DNA of 64,000 nt from Marinobacter sp. JH2 (GCF_004353225.1 NZ_CP037934.1:1364001-1428000); one strand, 5' to 3'; counted from the first letter of the stretch, positions 7,632-16,860 are shown. Translations and numbers: made by a program. Notes: a model not told the origin generated them from the sequence alone.

Positions 7632-10452
7632 CGCTCTCCTCCGCAGTCCAAGTCATCCAGCGCAGATTGCGGCTATACCGGGCGGGGTGCATGGTGGCCA
7701 GCGCCTCCAGGCTTTGTCCAATCCACTTGTCGTAACCTTGTTCCTTAATTTTTTGGTGGTTCCGCGAGTGCAGTTCCATGGCTCGTTCTTCCAACGGGTA
7801 AGCTTCGTCCTCAAGCAACATCTGGTATTGCATGGTTTCCAGCTTATTCAGCTCCGGAGGCACCTCAGATTCCATCAAGTCGGCTGCCAGTACGCGATAG
7901 AGTTCTGCCCGCCTGAACAGAACCTCGGTTGCCACGGCCTCACCGGCAAATGACTCGGCATCCTGCAGATAATTTTGTGCACGCTCCAGAGCTGCCTGTT
8001 TACTAACCAGGGTTTCTTCCAGAGGATGAACCAACCCAATGGCCGCAAAGTGATCGGCCGCGCGGGCACCAAGCTCAATTGCAGCACCCGCCGCCCACGT
8101 GAGGGTTTCATCAGAGTGCCATTGGCTCCGAGATTCCGTGGCCACTAACGCCTGTAACGTTGCAGCATCTTTTGAGCCGGACTCGATCAATCGATACCGC
8201 ATGGTTTGCTGCTGCACATGCTCACTGGCAATCACCGGATTTGGCGCAACGGAAAGCCACTCACGATAGAGCCCATCGCGGCGTTCAATTTGACCGGCAT
8301 CGTGATAAATAGCCGCGGCCCGCAATCGGTGGGGCCACGGATCCGGCAATTCGGATGCGGCAGTAAGCAACTCGTTGGCCGCTTCTAATGGCTGCTCGGA
8401 CTGGCGATAGGAAAGTACCAGCTTCTCGCTGACTTGGTCCGTTAATGGATGATTCGGATAATCCGACCGGAATTGTTTCAACTCATTGATTGCGGCGAGC
8501 CATTCCGAAGCCCTCAATAACGTGTTGGCCGCATCAAAACCGGATTTCATCGCCAGCTCAGACCCCGGCACCACGTTTATCAATCGCTTGAAATGTGCAA
8601 CAGCCAAGGTCGGGTTACCCACCGATGCCGCTTGCTCTCCTTGTTTATATATCGCTACGGCCAACTGCTCACGAATGTCGTATTGCTCATGGGCTGGAAC
8701 GGTTAACTGGCTTTCCGCTTCAGCAAGCGCTAAGGCTTGGCGCCACGCTCGCTCAGCTAAATCAAATTCACGCTGATACTGTTGCACGCGGGCAATGACC
8801 AACCAAGCCGCGTATTGTTGTTCGGCACTTGGCGCCTCCCAATCGAGTGTTTTCTTGGCATAACCCAGAGCATTCTCATAGTCGCCATGAGCGTACCAAC
8901 GGTTCGCCAAATCAGCACGCAATGCCGACAACCGACCAGCTGCACCGAAGGCGTTCGAATAACGTTGCTCCTCCGAGCTCAATGCCGTTAACGTTTCCTG
9001 AGCGTCAGTGCTTTTCGGGCTCTGACTTTGAAGTGGGAGCGTATTCCTGAGCAATGTGATCGCGGCCCAACCTGCTTCTTCCGCTTGCGAATAGTCTGCA
9101 CCGTAGGCTGCACGCCGGAAATTCGCTAAGGCTTGTGTATCTTGCTCTGCCAGCAATCTAGCGTCACCGGCAAGATGCATTAACTGACCTTCCGCCGCCG
9201 AACGTGGGGCCAGCATTTCATAATATTCGGCCGCTTTTACCAAAGACGGCCTTGCCTCAAGCGGCTTGCCTCCCGTTTGATAGGTTGAGCCGGATGCATA
9301 ATGAAAATCCGCCAAAGAACGGCCATAGGTCTGCCAATGCTGCCGATGGTCGCCAGTCAGGGTCTGGTAGTGATCCTCAGATAAATACTGCCCCACGAAC
9401 CCAGCTTTGGCTTCCCGGACTCGCGCGGGTTGTCCCGCGATCGTCCAGAACTCGACACTCTGAACCAGAAAATCGGGTTTTGATTCGTGTTCAGGATAGC
9501 CTCGTACAAAAGCATTATTAACCGCTACAGCCTGAGCATAACGACCTTCAACAGCATGCAAATCGGCCAACCTGTCATACAGCAGATAAAACCACTGAGA
9601 CTGGCTTCGATCCGCTAACCAACGTTCCAGAGTTTGATGGCCATTCATACGGGAAGCCATCAACGCTAACACCCCAAAGCTGTCTTCGATCATGTCCAGA
9701 CTGAACGAGAGCAGCTGCTGTTTCTGATCGATACCAGGCAGTTGTTGGTCCAGCAGTTTCATAAACGTGCTTGCCGCACTTTCCCAGCCTGAATCACCTT
9801 GTTTGAATTGACTCCACCCCATCATGTAGCGGGCTTTGGCTGCCAACTCCGAATCTGGCTGAGCCGATACCAATGCCCGATAACCAAGTTCCGACTCATG
9901 GTACTGACCGGCAGAAAACTCGGCCTCGGCGATGCGGAAACGTGCTTCGGGAACCAGCTCCGATTTCGGGTACAGCCCTATCAGTTGCCGCAATCGCTGG
10001 ATGGATTCCTGTTGTTGGCCCGTCAGTGAATGCGCTTTTGCCATTTGATAAAGCAACTCGTCTAAACGCCCCGAAAAAGAACCCCGCGACAGAATGCTTT
10101 CGTAACTGCCCAATACCTCTTGGTATATTTCAGCTTCTTTGGCTTGTGAGAAACCAACATCCTGGCCCGAACGGTCTCGAATGTTATTCAAACGATTCAG
10201 CGCGTCGATCCGCACCTCGGGTTCATCGGAATCTTCAAACAGCTTCTGGTACCGTCGCGCTACTTCCGCGGGAGAAATGGCGGGCAAGGGCCTAGCTTCA
10301 AATGTTAGGAACACCGGCCGCATATCGCGTAGGGTTTCACCGTCTTCCCCCAGCTCTACTCGAAACGATTCCTGTGCGGACACCCCGCCATGCCCCAATG
10401 AAGCCACTACTAACAAGGGCAGAAGCCGCTTGGAAACGAAAGGCTGTTTCAT
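7621..10452 (-). CDS. Large periplasmic TPR-repeat protein
   Basis: 943 residues with an N-terminal signal peptide ending near GGVSA|Q (about residue 26). Almost the whole mature chain is made of helical TPR-like repeats; recognisable units include the stretches around LYPKSELVPEARFRIAEAEF, AQPDSELAAKARYMMGW and DYPNHPLTDQVSEKLVLSYR, which resemble the YbgF/BamD type. It therefore most likely acts as a periplasmic scaffold. The start overlaps the preceding gene's stop by four bases. It is similar in type, though not shown to be homologous, to the large TPR protein GltD (AgmU) of the Myxococcus motility complex. Confidence 0.83.
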   Translation of the reverse strand: MKQPFVSKRLLPLLVVASLGHGGVSAQESFRVELGEDGETLRDMRPVFLTFEARPLPAISPAEVARRYQKLFEDSDEPEVRIDALNRLNNIRDRSGQDVGFSQAKEAEIYQEVLGSYESILSRGSFSGRLDELLYQMAKAHSLTGQQQESIQRLRQLIGLYPKSELVPEARFRIAEAEFSAGQYHESELGYRALVSAQPDSELAAKARYMMGWSQFKQGDSGWESAASTFMKLLDQQLPGIDQKQQLLSFSLDMIEDSFGVLALMASRMNGHQTLERWLADRSQSQWFYLLYDRLADLHAVEGRYAQAVAVNNAFVRGYPEHESKPDFLVQSVEFWTIAGQPARVREAKAGFVGQYLSEDHYQTLTGDHRQHWQTYGRSLADFHYASGSTYQTGGKPLEARPSLVKAAEYYEMLAPRSAAEGQLMHLAGDARLLAEQDTQALANFRRAAYGADYSQAEEAGWAAITLLRNTLPLQSQSPKSTDAQETLTALSSEEQRYSNAFGAAGRLSALRADLANRWYAHGDYENALGYAKKTLDWEAPSAEQQYAAWLVIARVQQYQREFDLAERAWRQALALAEAESQLTVPAHEQYDIREQLAVAIYKQGEQAASVGNPTLAVAHFKRLINVVPGSELAMKSGFDAANTLLRASEWLAAINELKQFRSDYPNHPLTDQVSEKLVLSYRQSEQPLEAANELLTAASELPDPWPHRLRAAAIYHDAGQIERRDGLYREWLSVAPNPVIASEHVQQQTMRYRLIESGSKDAATLQALVATESRSQWHSDETLTWAAGAAIELGARAADHFAAIGLVHPLEETLVSKQAALERAQNYLQDAESFAGEAVATEVLFRRAELYRVLAADLMESEVPPELNKLETMQYQMLLEDEAYPLEERAMELHSRNHQKIKEQGYDKWIGQSLEALATMHPARYSRNLRWMTWTAEESDGV

Positions 10453-12158
10453 TGCTGTCCCTCCCCTAGCGTCTCGAGAGCAAGGTATTCGTACAGGTGC
10501 GCAATCTGCTGCTCCGTTTTATCGAGAGCGTGCCCCATCAATTGATATTGGTCTTCAACAAAGCCTAAAGCCAACCGATCCAAAGTTTGCGCAGCGCGTA
10601 CTCTCTCCGCATTGACCTGAGCAAGTAACCCATGAATGCTTTGCTTTAAATGTTTCGACTCCGAAAGCATGGCTTTTACGGAAGAGGCATTGTTCACAGA
10701 GTTCAGCAATTCGGTTAACGCGATAAGAAACACGGATAGATCATGAACGTTGCGGTTTAGCTGCAATGTCATCTCATCGAGTAGTGCAACTGTCCTGACA
10801 GCCTCCTGTGCATTTGCCGCTTCAAGAAACGCCAATAAATACGCCATCCGGGGTTGAGTTAACGTTCGGCTATCCGCCAGAAACCACTCCGGGCCTGTGT
10901 TTCGTGCATCTTCGACCAGAGCCTTATAAGCCCCTTGTTGTTTAATCCGCTGGGCCAATTCTTTCAATGTCACTCGCTCACCTTGGTAGGCCGCGTTCGC
11001 TGCCAACCAGGATTCTCCCGCTTGCCCCGGGTACCCCGCCATATCGTAGCCCCGTCCCATGCCAATCCAGGCATCGGCTACGCCGGGAAACGCCAAAGGA
11101 AACTTCTTGGTTCGGTGCCAGCTTTGCATGGCAGCCCGATGATTACCTTTGTTTGCCAAGGCGAGGCCATGAAGGTACAAGGCCTGGGGCGCGTAGTAGC
11201 TATCAAGTCTTACTTTTTCGAGTAAATTAATGGCCTTATCGTGTTCGCCACTTTTTAGGGCAAGGTAACCAGCACGAAGATGCAATTGGTCAAGGAGGTT
11301 ATTACGACGTGCCTGGTTGTTGTCTTTGGCCGCCATGGCCATTGCTACTCTTAGAGATACAAGCGCCCTCGTAGAGTTTAAGTCGTCACGGGCAAAATCA
11401 TTGGCAAGATTGAGGTAACCCATTGCCGCCCAATAGCCCTCGTCCATTTTTGCGAGATAACGACCGGCCGCGCCTGCTTTGCCTTTAATTCTTTCCTGTT
11501 CAGCCAACTCAAACATTTCTTGTTCCCGACGTTCTCGGAAAACATGCCTGGCATCGCCTTGCTGAGCTGAATGGACAGATTCGCCGGATGGTGGCGAAGT
11601 AAGATCTCCTACTCGCTCAGAAAACAGCGCATCCGGCTCAAACTCAGGCGCCTTGGCGTGCATGGTGATCTTCAAGTGATTGATTGCGGATTGCTTAACA
11701 AAGAAATGGACAAACTCACGGCGCACAAACCGATTTTTATCGGCGCGAGCATTAACAACCGTTTTCAGGTAATGAGGGCCGCTGGACAGGTTTCCTTGAT
11801 ACAACGGCACTGTTTGCTCTGGTGCCCAATCCTCTCGATCATTTTCTGCGTAGCGATGGGATGCCACCAGCTGCTCGTCGAGATAGATTTCCAAAGAGTC
11901 GACAGCCAATGTTTTCGGGGTGGAAATCGCAAACGCTAACGTTATACGAGTATCTATATGGGGCAAAAGCTGCTGCTCGATCGCCCGTACGCTATCCGTA
12001 TGGCGCGCAACCGTATCGGTAAGCTGCTCAATCCGAGTATCGGGAGATACAGCATGAACACTGGCCACCATAAATACAGCCAGAAATCCGGATATCCAAC
12101 GCCCCAACGTCCTTGGAGCAATTATCCGGCACAGTTGTGATTTTTGTTTGCCGAACAT
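10449..12158 (-). CDS. Secreted TPR-repeat protein, first gene of the motor operon
   Basis: 569 residues from the ATG at 12158; AGGA lies five bases before it. Upstream in-frame starts give an N-terminus without a signal. A basic region is followed by a hydrophobic segment (WISGFLAVFMVASVHA) that looks like a long signal peptide, cleaved near residue 40. TPR-type helical repeats occupy the central part, for example around LALKSGEHDKAINLLEKV and LHGLALANKGNHRAAMQSW. The C-terminal ~100 residues are helical and may form a coiled coil. The protein itself is not recognised. It leads an operon of eight overlapping genes ending in ExbB/ExbD/AgmX-type proteins. Confidence 0.78.
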   Translation of the reverse strand: MFGKQKSQLCRIIAPRTLGRWISGFLAVFMVASVHAVSPDTRIEQLTDTVARHTDSVRAIEQQLLPHIDTRITLAFAISTPKTLAVDSLEIYLDEQLVASHRYAENDREDWAPEQTVPLYQGNLSSGPHYLKTVVNARADKNRFVRREFVHFFVKQSAINHLKITMHAKAPEFEPDALFSERVGDLTSPPSGESVHSAQQGDARHVFRERREQEMFELAEQERIKGKAGAAGRYLAKMDEGYWAAMGYLNLANDFARDDLNSTRALVSLRVAMAMAAKDNNQARRNNLLDQLHLRAGYLALKSGEHDKAINLLEKVRLDSYYAPQALYLHGLALANKGNHRAAMQSWHRTKKFPLAFPGVADAWIGMGRGYDMAGYPGQAGESWLAANAAYQGERVTLKELAQRIKQQGAYKALVEDARNTGPEWFLADSRTLTQPRMAYLLAFLEAANAQEAVRTVALLDEMTLQLNRNVHDLSVFLIALTELLNSVNNASSVKAMLSESKHLKQSIHGLLAQVNAERVRAAQTLDRLALGFVEDQYQLMGHALDKTEQQIAHLYEYLALETLGEGQQ

Positions 12159-12399
12159 AGCTGTCCTGTGGTGTCTGGCCGCAACGATAACGGCAGCTGT
12201 GTAACAATTCGAAATAAAGAGTAACACCAGCTAACAACCAAGAACGGTATCTAATTCACCAAATGGACATTCGAAGCGCGATCACGACACAAAGTGTCGA
12301 CATATTTGACAGGTTAAGATCAGAAAGGATGTTTAGAGCGAACAATCAAAGGCAGAAAGCAGAACCAACCTATTGATTTATAGAGCGATAAAGGAAAGG

Positions 12400-12502
12400 T
12401 GGCCTAATCTCTGCTTACGTTAAGCAGGCGGGCGTGCCACAAGGCTGCACCCGCTTGAATATGCCGAGCTTTGCCGATGCTGCAATACGCATCGGCTTTT
12501 TT
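12400..12502 (+). ncRNA. Candidate small RNA ending in a plus-strand terminator
   Basis: Three successive stem-loops are visible on the plus strand: CTGCTTA/TAAGCAG at 12411-12427 with a 3-base loop, an imperfect stem between 12428 and 12454 (GCGG..GTGC with GCACCCGC), and the terminator hairpin at 12473-12496. No plus-strand gene lies upstream for many kilobases, so the terminator needs another transcript to end. The 5' end given is a guess. A TTGACA at 12306 has no good -10 partner at 17 bases. It matches no RNA family that I recognise. Confidence 0.4.
12473..12502 (+). terminator. Strong Rho-independent terminator on the plus strand
   Basis: GCCGATGC and GCATCGGC form a perfect 8-base stem around an 8-base loop and are followed by TTTTTT. 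Read on the minus strand the stem is followed by AAAGC, so it cannot serve the minus-strand gene ending at 12519. It therefore acts on a plus-strand transcript. Confidence 0.75.
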
Positions 12503-12518
12503 ATGGGCGATCGAAAAG

Positions 12519-13697
12519 CTACTTGGTCAACTGTTTCATAGCCGACTCGAGACCTTCGATGGTCAGAGGAAACATATGATCATTCACCAACTGCCGAGTG
12601 ACACCCAAGGAACCGCCGGTACCCCAATAGCTTTCCGGCAACGGGTTCAACCAAACCACTTTGTGAAAATGCTCGGTCACACGCTGCATCCAGGTTGCGC
12701 CCGCTTCTTCATTCCAGTGCTCGATTGACCCGCCAGGGTGCGTAACTTCATAAGGCGCCATTGTGGCATCACCTACAAAGATTACTTTGTAGTCCGGCGT
12801 GTATTTATGAAGAATATCCCAAGTGCTGGTGGTTTCATTCATTCGGCGAATATTGTTCTTCCACACACTTTCATAGATGAAGTTGTGGAAGTAAAAATAT
12901 TCCATGTGCTTGAACTCAAGCCTGGCCGCCGAAAACAGCTCTTCGCACACTCGGATGTGCGGATCCATGGACCCCCCCACATCAAAGAAGATCAGTACCT
13001 TCACAGCATTATGCCGTTCTGGCACCATTTTAAGATCCAAGTACCCGGCATTTCGGGCCGTTGACCGAATGGTGTCATCGAGATCGAGCTGATCGGCCGC
13101 ACCCTGACGAGCAAATTTCCGCAAGCGGCGCAAGGCAACTTTGATGTTGCGAAGGCCCAATGTGATGCTGTCGTCCAGATCTTTGTAGTCTCGCTTCTCC
13201 CAGACTTTCACCGCCTTTCCTTGGCGGCCATCTTTCTGGCCAATGCGAAAACCTTCGGGGTTGTAACCGTTCGCACCGAAAGGTGAGGTACCTCCCGTAC
13301 CCACCCATTTATTGCCGCCCGCATGGCGTTCATTCTGTTCTTCCATGCGTTTTTTGAAGGTTTCAATCAGTTCTTCGAGGCCACCCAGCGACTCGATTTT
13401 AGCCTTTTCGTCTTCGCTCAGGTGTTTCTCAAACTCAGCCCGCAGCCACTCATCCGGAATCAATGCCTGCAACAAGTCGTCGAGATTTTCGATGCCGTCA
13501 AAGTAAGCTTTAAAGGCCCGGTCAAACTTATCGAAATGCCGCTCATCCTTTACCAGGCAGACACGAGCGAGATAATAGAACTCTTCCATGTCGGCGAATG
13601 CCAGACGCTGCTGGATAGCTTCCAGCAGATCCAGAAATTCCCGTAGGCTGGCCGGTACTTTCGCGCGGCGGATTTCGAGGAAAAAATCAATCAACAT
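12519..13697 (-). CDS. VWA domain protein of the CoxE type, partner of the MoxR ATPase
   Basis: 392 residues from the ATG at 13697. The N-terminal half is helical and charged. The C-terminal half holds a von Willebrand A-like domain whose metal-site motif reads FFDVGGSMDPH, i.e. DxGxS instead of the standard DxSxS, followed later by FVGDATM. This layout (CoxE-like VWA behind a MoxR AAA+ ATPase) is known from chaperone-type pairs that help metal cofactor insertion or complex assembly. The start is 22 bases after the moxR-type stop. No client gene such as a dehydrogenase is nearby, so the target is unknown. It is the last gene of the long dnaX-led gene run. Confidence 0.85.
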   Translation of the reverse strand: MLIDFFLEIRRAKVPASLREFLDLLEAIQQRLAFADMEEFYYLARVCLVKDERHFDKFDRAFKAYFDGIENLDDLLQALIPDEWLRAEFEKHLSEDEKAKIESLGGLEELIETFKKRMEEQNERHAGGNKWVGTGGTSPFGANGYNPEGFRIGQKDGRQGKAVKVWEKRDYKDLDDSITLGLRNIKVALRRLRKFARQGAADQLDLDDTIRSTARNAGYLDLKMVPERHNAVKVLIFFDVGGSMDPHIRVCEELFSAARLEFKHMEYFYFHNFIYESVWKNNIRRMNETTSTWDILHKYTPDYKVIFVGDATMAPYEVTHPGGSIEHWNEEAGATWMQRVTEHFHKVVWLNPLPESYWGTGGSLGVTRQLVNDHMFPLTIEGLESAMKQLTK

Positions 13698-13719
13698 AAA
13701 GCGATGCTCTAGCCAGCAA

Positions 13720-14562
13720 TCAGTTGCGACGACGCGCCATAAACGCCAGTCTCTGAAGCAAATGAACGTCTTGTTCGTTTTTAACCAGCGCACCGTATAG
13801 CGGTGGCAATGCAGAGCTGCTATCTTTTTCCTGCAGCGCTTTGGCGGACAGCTCATCGGCCATCAGTAGCTTCAGCCAATCGATCAGCTCAGATGTGGAC
13901 GGCTTTTTCTTCAGGCCGGGCACTTTCCGAACATCGAAAAAGACCTCCAAAGCATCACGCACCACTTGTTGCTGCAAGCCTGGGAAATGAACATCCACGA
14001 TGTCTTTCATGGTGTCATGATCCGGGAAGCTGATGTAATGGAAAAAACAACGGCGCAAGAACGCATCAGGCAGCTCTTTTTCGTTGTTACTGGTGATCAC
14101 GATGATCGGGCGCTTCTTGGCTTTGACGAATTCCTGGGTTTCATAAACAAAGAACTCCATACGGTCGAGTTCTAGCAATAAGTCGTTCGGGAACTCAATG
14201 TCGGCCTTGTCGATTTCATCGATCAGCAGGATCACTTGCTCGTCAGACTCGAAGGCTTCCCACAATTTACCTTTAACGATGTAGTTGCGGATGTCTTTTA
14301 CCTTCTCATCGCCCAGCTGGGAATCACGTAGGCGGGATACCGCATCGTACTCATACAAGCCTTGCTGGGCTTTGGTGGTTGACTTGATGTGCCAAGGAAT
14401 CAGTTTCATTCCCAGAGAGGCTGCCATTTCTTCCGCCAACAAGGTTTTGCCGGTTCCGGGCTCGCCTTTAATCAGCAACGGGCGCTGTAGCGCGATGGCT
14501 GCATTAACGGCCATTTGAAGGTCGTCGGTGGCTACGTATTTTTCGGTACCGGTAAACTTCAT
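13720..14562 (-). CDS. MoxR-family AAA+ ATPase
   Basis: 280 residues. The AAA+ core shows Walker A GEPGTGKT near residues 33-40, Walker B VILLIDEIDKAD near 110-121, and sensor/arginine-finger segments (ITSNNEKELPDAFLRRC). MoxR proteins act as chaperones with VWA-domain partners, and such partners flank this gene on both sides. AGGA lies nine bases before the ATG. It is transcribed with the downstream CoxE-type gene. The family is clear; the substrate is not. Confidence 0.92.
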   Translation of the reverse strand: MKFTGTEKYVATDDLQMAVNAAIALQRPLLIKGEPGTGKTLLAEEMAASLGMKLIPWHIKSTTKAQQGLYEYDAVSRLRDSQLGDEKVKDIRNYIVKGKLWEAFESDEQVILLIDEIDKADIEFPNDLLLELDRMEFFVYETQEFVKAKKRPIIVITSNNEKELPDAFLRRCFFHYISFPDHDTMKDIVDVHFPGLQQQVVRDALEVFFDVRKVPGLKKKPSTSELIDWLKLLMADELSAKALQEKDSSSALPPLYGALVKNEQDVHLLQRLAFMARRRN

Positions 14563-14592
14563 TTGTCTAATTCCTATTAGTTACTTTAAAAC

Positions 14593-16479
14593 TTAATCTT
14601 TTTTAGTTTTGTCTTCAGGCAGATCATCGAATTCTGACAGATCAAAATCCTCTAAACCAAATTCCTCCAATTCGTCCTTGTATAACTTCGGCTCAGGGTC
14701 GATTGTCTCAGTGACTTCGGGAATCTGCTCTTCTGCTTCAATTTCGGCCTCTGGTACCAACTCAGGTACCTCTTCTGGCTCTGGCTCTGGCACAGTTTCC
14801 TCAAGAACCGGCAACGTTTCTTCTGGCTCTTCTTTTTCTGGTTTGCGGCGCACCGCAAATACGGCAAACCCGACAATGATAACGATGAGGGCGGCGATTG
14901 CACCCAGCACCCAAACTGGAATACCCCACAAAGTACCCTTCTCGGGTTCGTGAATCGGTTGGTCTTCCGCTACTGCCGTTTTCGGCTCAACCGGTTCCGG
15001 CAGAGGCTCGCTAACGACTACGGCTTCATTTTGTACCGCAGGCTCGGCGGCTGGCTTCGATTCGGTCGTTAGCTCAGGCTCGGGCTCGGGAGCCGCGTCA
15101 TTGTCAGGAACGGTAGCACCGGCCATTTCCTTGCCATTGAGAAACAAGGGTTCCAACGGCTGGCTCAAGTCTGGGACCAAGGGCTCTGAGACCACCGCAA
15201 CGGGCGGCTCTTCACCCGGTACAACAAAACTGGTTTCGGCGCTGAATTTACGGGCAAAGGTTCCACCATCGGCGACGACTTCAACCCGATAAACTCCCGA
15301 TTTGGACAACTGTTTCAGGGATTCGCGGTAAACGCCGTCTTCCGGGGCAGCTCCACCGGAAAGCACTTTAGACCCCTTTCGCTCATTGCCGGAGCTGATT
15401 GAAAGCGTCACTTCCATCACATCCAGGAAGCCAGGATCTTTCAAGGGCTCGTTGTCTTCATAAAAAGCAACTTCAATCTCTAACGGTTCATCCGTGCTGA
15501 ACTGCGACGGAATCGGGCTGACGACCATTCTCAGATTGCTAACCACGGTAACGCGACTACCCTGCCCCAAGTCCCCGTCAATCTCCCAATTGCCCGCTTG
15601 AGGGTCGGTCACTGTAATTAGGTCGTATCCCGGCTCGGCCAACCAGCGAACGCTATCCGGTGCTTCTGAAACGGTGAACAGTTCGCCACCCGGCTGAGCC
15701 AACCGAAGCTGACTCTGCTCCGAAGATGGCCCGCCAGTAAAGATGAGTGCGGTAAACTCTTCGACCCCTTCATCAACTGAAAACTGATTTCCCTCAATAG
15801 GAAGTTGCGACTGTGGGGCTGCAGCATTCAAAGCATCGGCAAATGCCAGATTCAGAGCCTCAGCCGAACGCGCCAACCGGAACGTGCCACCGGTTTCATC
15901 GGCCAAAGTGCGAAGAAAAGAAACATCGGCAAACTCCGACAAGCCCACCGTGTGGACGGTTAATCCTTTTGCCTTCAACTCCGGTAACATAGATTGGAGA
16001 ATCCGCTTCTCCTCAACGCGGCTGGCCGCCTCGCCATTCGGGATATCGACCTTACCGTCGCTCAAGAGAATCAGATGCGTGTGTTCGAGGGTACCTCCCG
16101 ACAACCAGTCATTACTGGCCTTTTCAATCGCTAGCCCTAAATTGGTATGTAAAGCAACGGAATTAATCTGCTTTGATCGCTCAACCGCTGTGCCCCGCCA
16201 AGCTTGATCAACCGAATCATGGGGTACCAACATGTTCACGTACTGACCGAAAGTCCATACACCGGCACCCGCCCCGTCTGGAAGCAACCCGGCCAGCAAT
16301 CTGACGGCTGGACGCCGAAGGTTATCCGGATCGGTTTCTTTCATCGATCCGGAAATATCGACAACAAGCCGAACATCGATAGGCGGTGAACCAGCGGCTG
16401 TTTCAGCTGCGGACACCTGCCATGGCATCAAAACAAGAAAAACGACTGCAAACAGCCTGGTTATTCGATTACGTATCAC
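14593..16479 (-). CDS. Secreted, membrane-anchored VWA domain protein
   Basis: 628 residues starting with GTG at 16479. A signal peptide ends near QVSAA (residue 25). A VWA domain follows directly with a complete metal-site motif VVDISGSMKETD (about residues 38-49). The middle part looks like beta-sandwich domains. A Pro/Glu-rich linker precedes a single membrane helix (VWVLGAIAALIVIIVGFAVF, about residues 530-550) and a very acidic cytoplasmic tail ending DKTKKD. So the VWA domain sits in the periplasm and the tail in the cytoplasm, where the MoxR ATPase encoded next could reach it. That link is inferred from gene order. Confidence 0.83.
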   Translation of the reverse strand: MIRNRITRLFAVVFLVLMPWQVSAAETAAGSPPIDVRLVVDISGSMKETDPDNLRRPAVRLLAGLLPDGAGAGVWTFGQYVNMLVPHDSVDQAWRGTAVERSKQINSVALHTNLGLAIEKASNDWLSGGTLEHTHLILLSDGKVDIPNGEAASRVEEKRILQSMLPELKAKGLTVHTVGLSEFADVSFLRTLADETGGTFRLARSAEALNLAFADALNAAAPQSQLPIEGNQFSVDEGVEEFTALIFTGGPSSEQSQLRLAQPGGELFTVSEAPDSVRWLAEPGYDLITVTDPQAGNWEIDGDLGQGSRVTVVSNLRMVVSPIPSQFSTDEPLEIEVAFYEDNEPLKDPGFLDVMEVTLSISSGNERKGSKVLSGGAAPEDGVYRESLKQLSKSGVYRVEVVADGGTFARKFSAETSFVVPGEEPPVAVVSEPLVPDLSQPLEPLFLNGKEMAGATVPDNDAAPEPEPELTTESKPAAEPAVQNEAVVVSEPLPEPVEPKTAVAEDQPIHEPEKGTLWGIPVWVLGAIAALIVIIVGFAVFAVRRKPEKEEPEETLPVLEETVPEPEPEEVPELVPEAEIEAEEQIPEVTETIDPEPKLYKDELEEFGLEDFDLSEFDDLPEDKTKKD

Positions 16480-16515
16480 GGGTCGTCCACCAGTTATTTT
16501 GGATAGTTGCCAGGG

Positions 16516-16860
16516 TTATTTGTGTACGAGTCGGTATCGGACCAGATCAAGCATCCAAACCAACAGCGTCACCGCAGCCGCCAATCCAAAGTTAAACAGC
16601 GCAACACCCGCGGCATCTATATCCCCAAGAATCAGTTCGTAGCCTGCATAGAGCCATGCAGGAATCCACCATCCTGCAAGGTCTGGCGATTCAACCGGCG
16701 TAAGCACCAAAACGGTTAGAGCCGCCAGCAAGAGTGTGCGAAAACCATAAAATGGCAAAAACCGAAACAACGCTTTCATCATAAAAAACAGCACGACGAA
16801 AGCCACGGCGTATGCGCCCCAGAAAATGGCGTAAGCCATAGAAGCATCTGCATCAATCAT
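16516..16860 (-). CDS. Small inner-membrane protein of unknown function
   Basis: 114 residues with three to four predicted membrane segments (for example AYAIFWGAYAVAFVVLFFMM and a C-terminal FNFGLAAAVTLLVWML). Not recognised as a named family. I chose the ATG at 16860, which overlaps the ycgN stop (TAATG), over an earlier in-frame ATG at 16893 inside ycgN that adds 11 residues. It sits between ycgN and the membrane-anchored VWA gene and is probably co-transcribed with both. Confidence 0.75.
   Translation of the reverse strand: MIDADASMAYAIFWGAYAVAFVVLFFMMKALFRFLPFYGFRTLLLAALTVLVLTPVESPDLAGWWIPAWLYAGYELILGDIDAAGVALFNFGLAAAVTLLVWMLDLVRYRLVHK

Larger units (their letters stand above)
12159..12518. 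other. Intergenic region without a protein gene (360 bases)
   Basis: Both flanking genes are on the minus strand. The part near 12158 must hold the promoter of the TPR/ExbB operon, but I cannot name its boxes. A perfect inverted repeat CGACAC-AAA-GTGTCG lies at 12285-12299 and could be an operator. The right half holds three hairpins and a plus-strand terminator, listed as a candidate RNA gene. No credible reading frame was found. Confidence 0.6.

Noticed and set aside
12423..12441. A sigma-54-like sequence read on the minus strand upstream of the TPR/ExbB operon
   Set aside because: The GG and GC elements are 11 bases apart instead of 10, and the TTGC half does not match.
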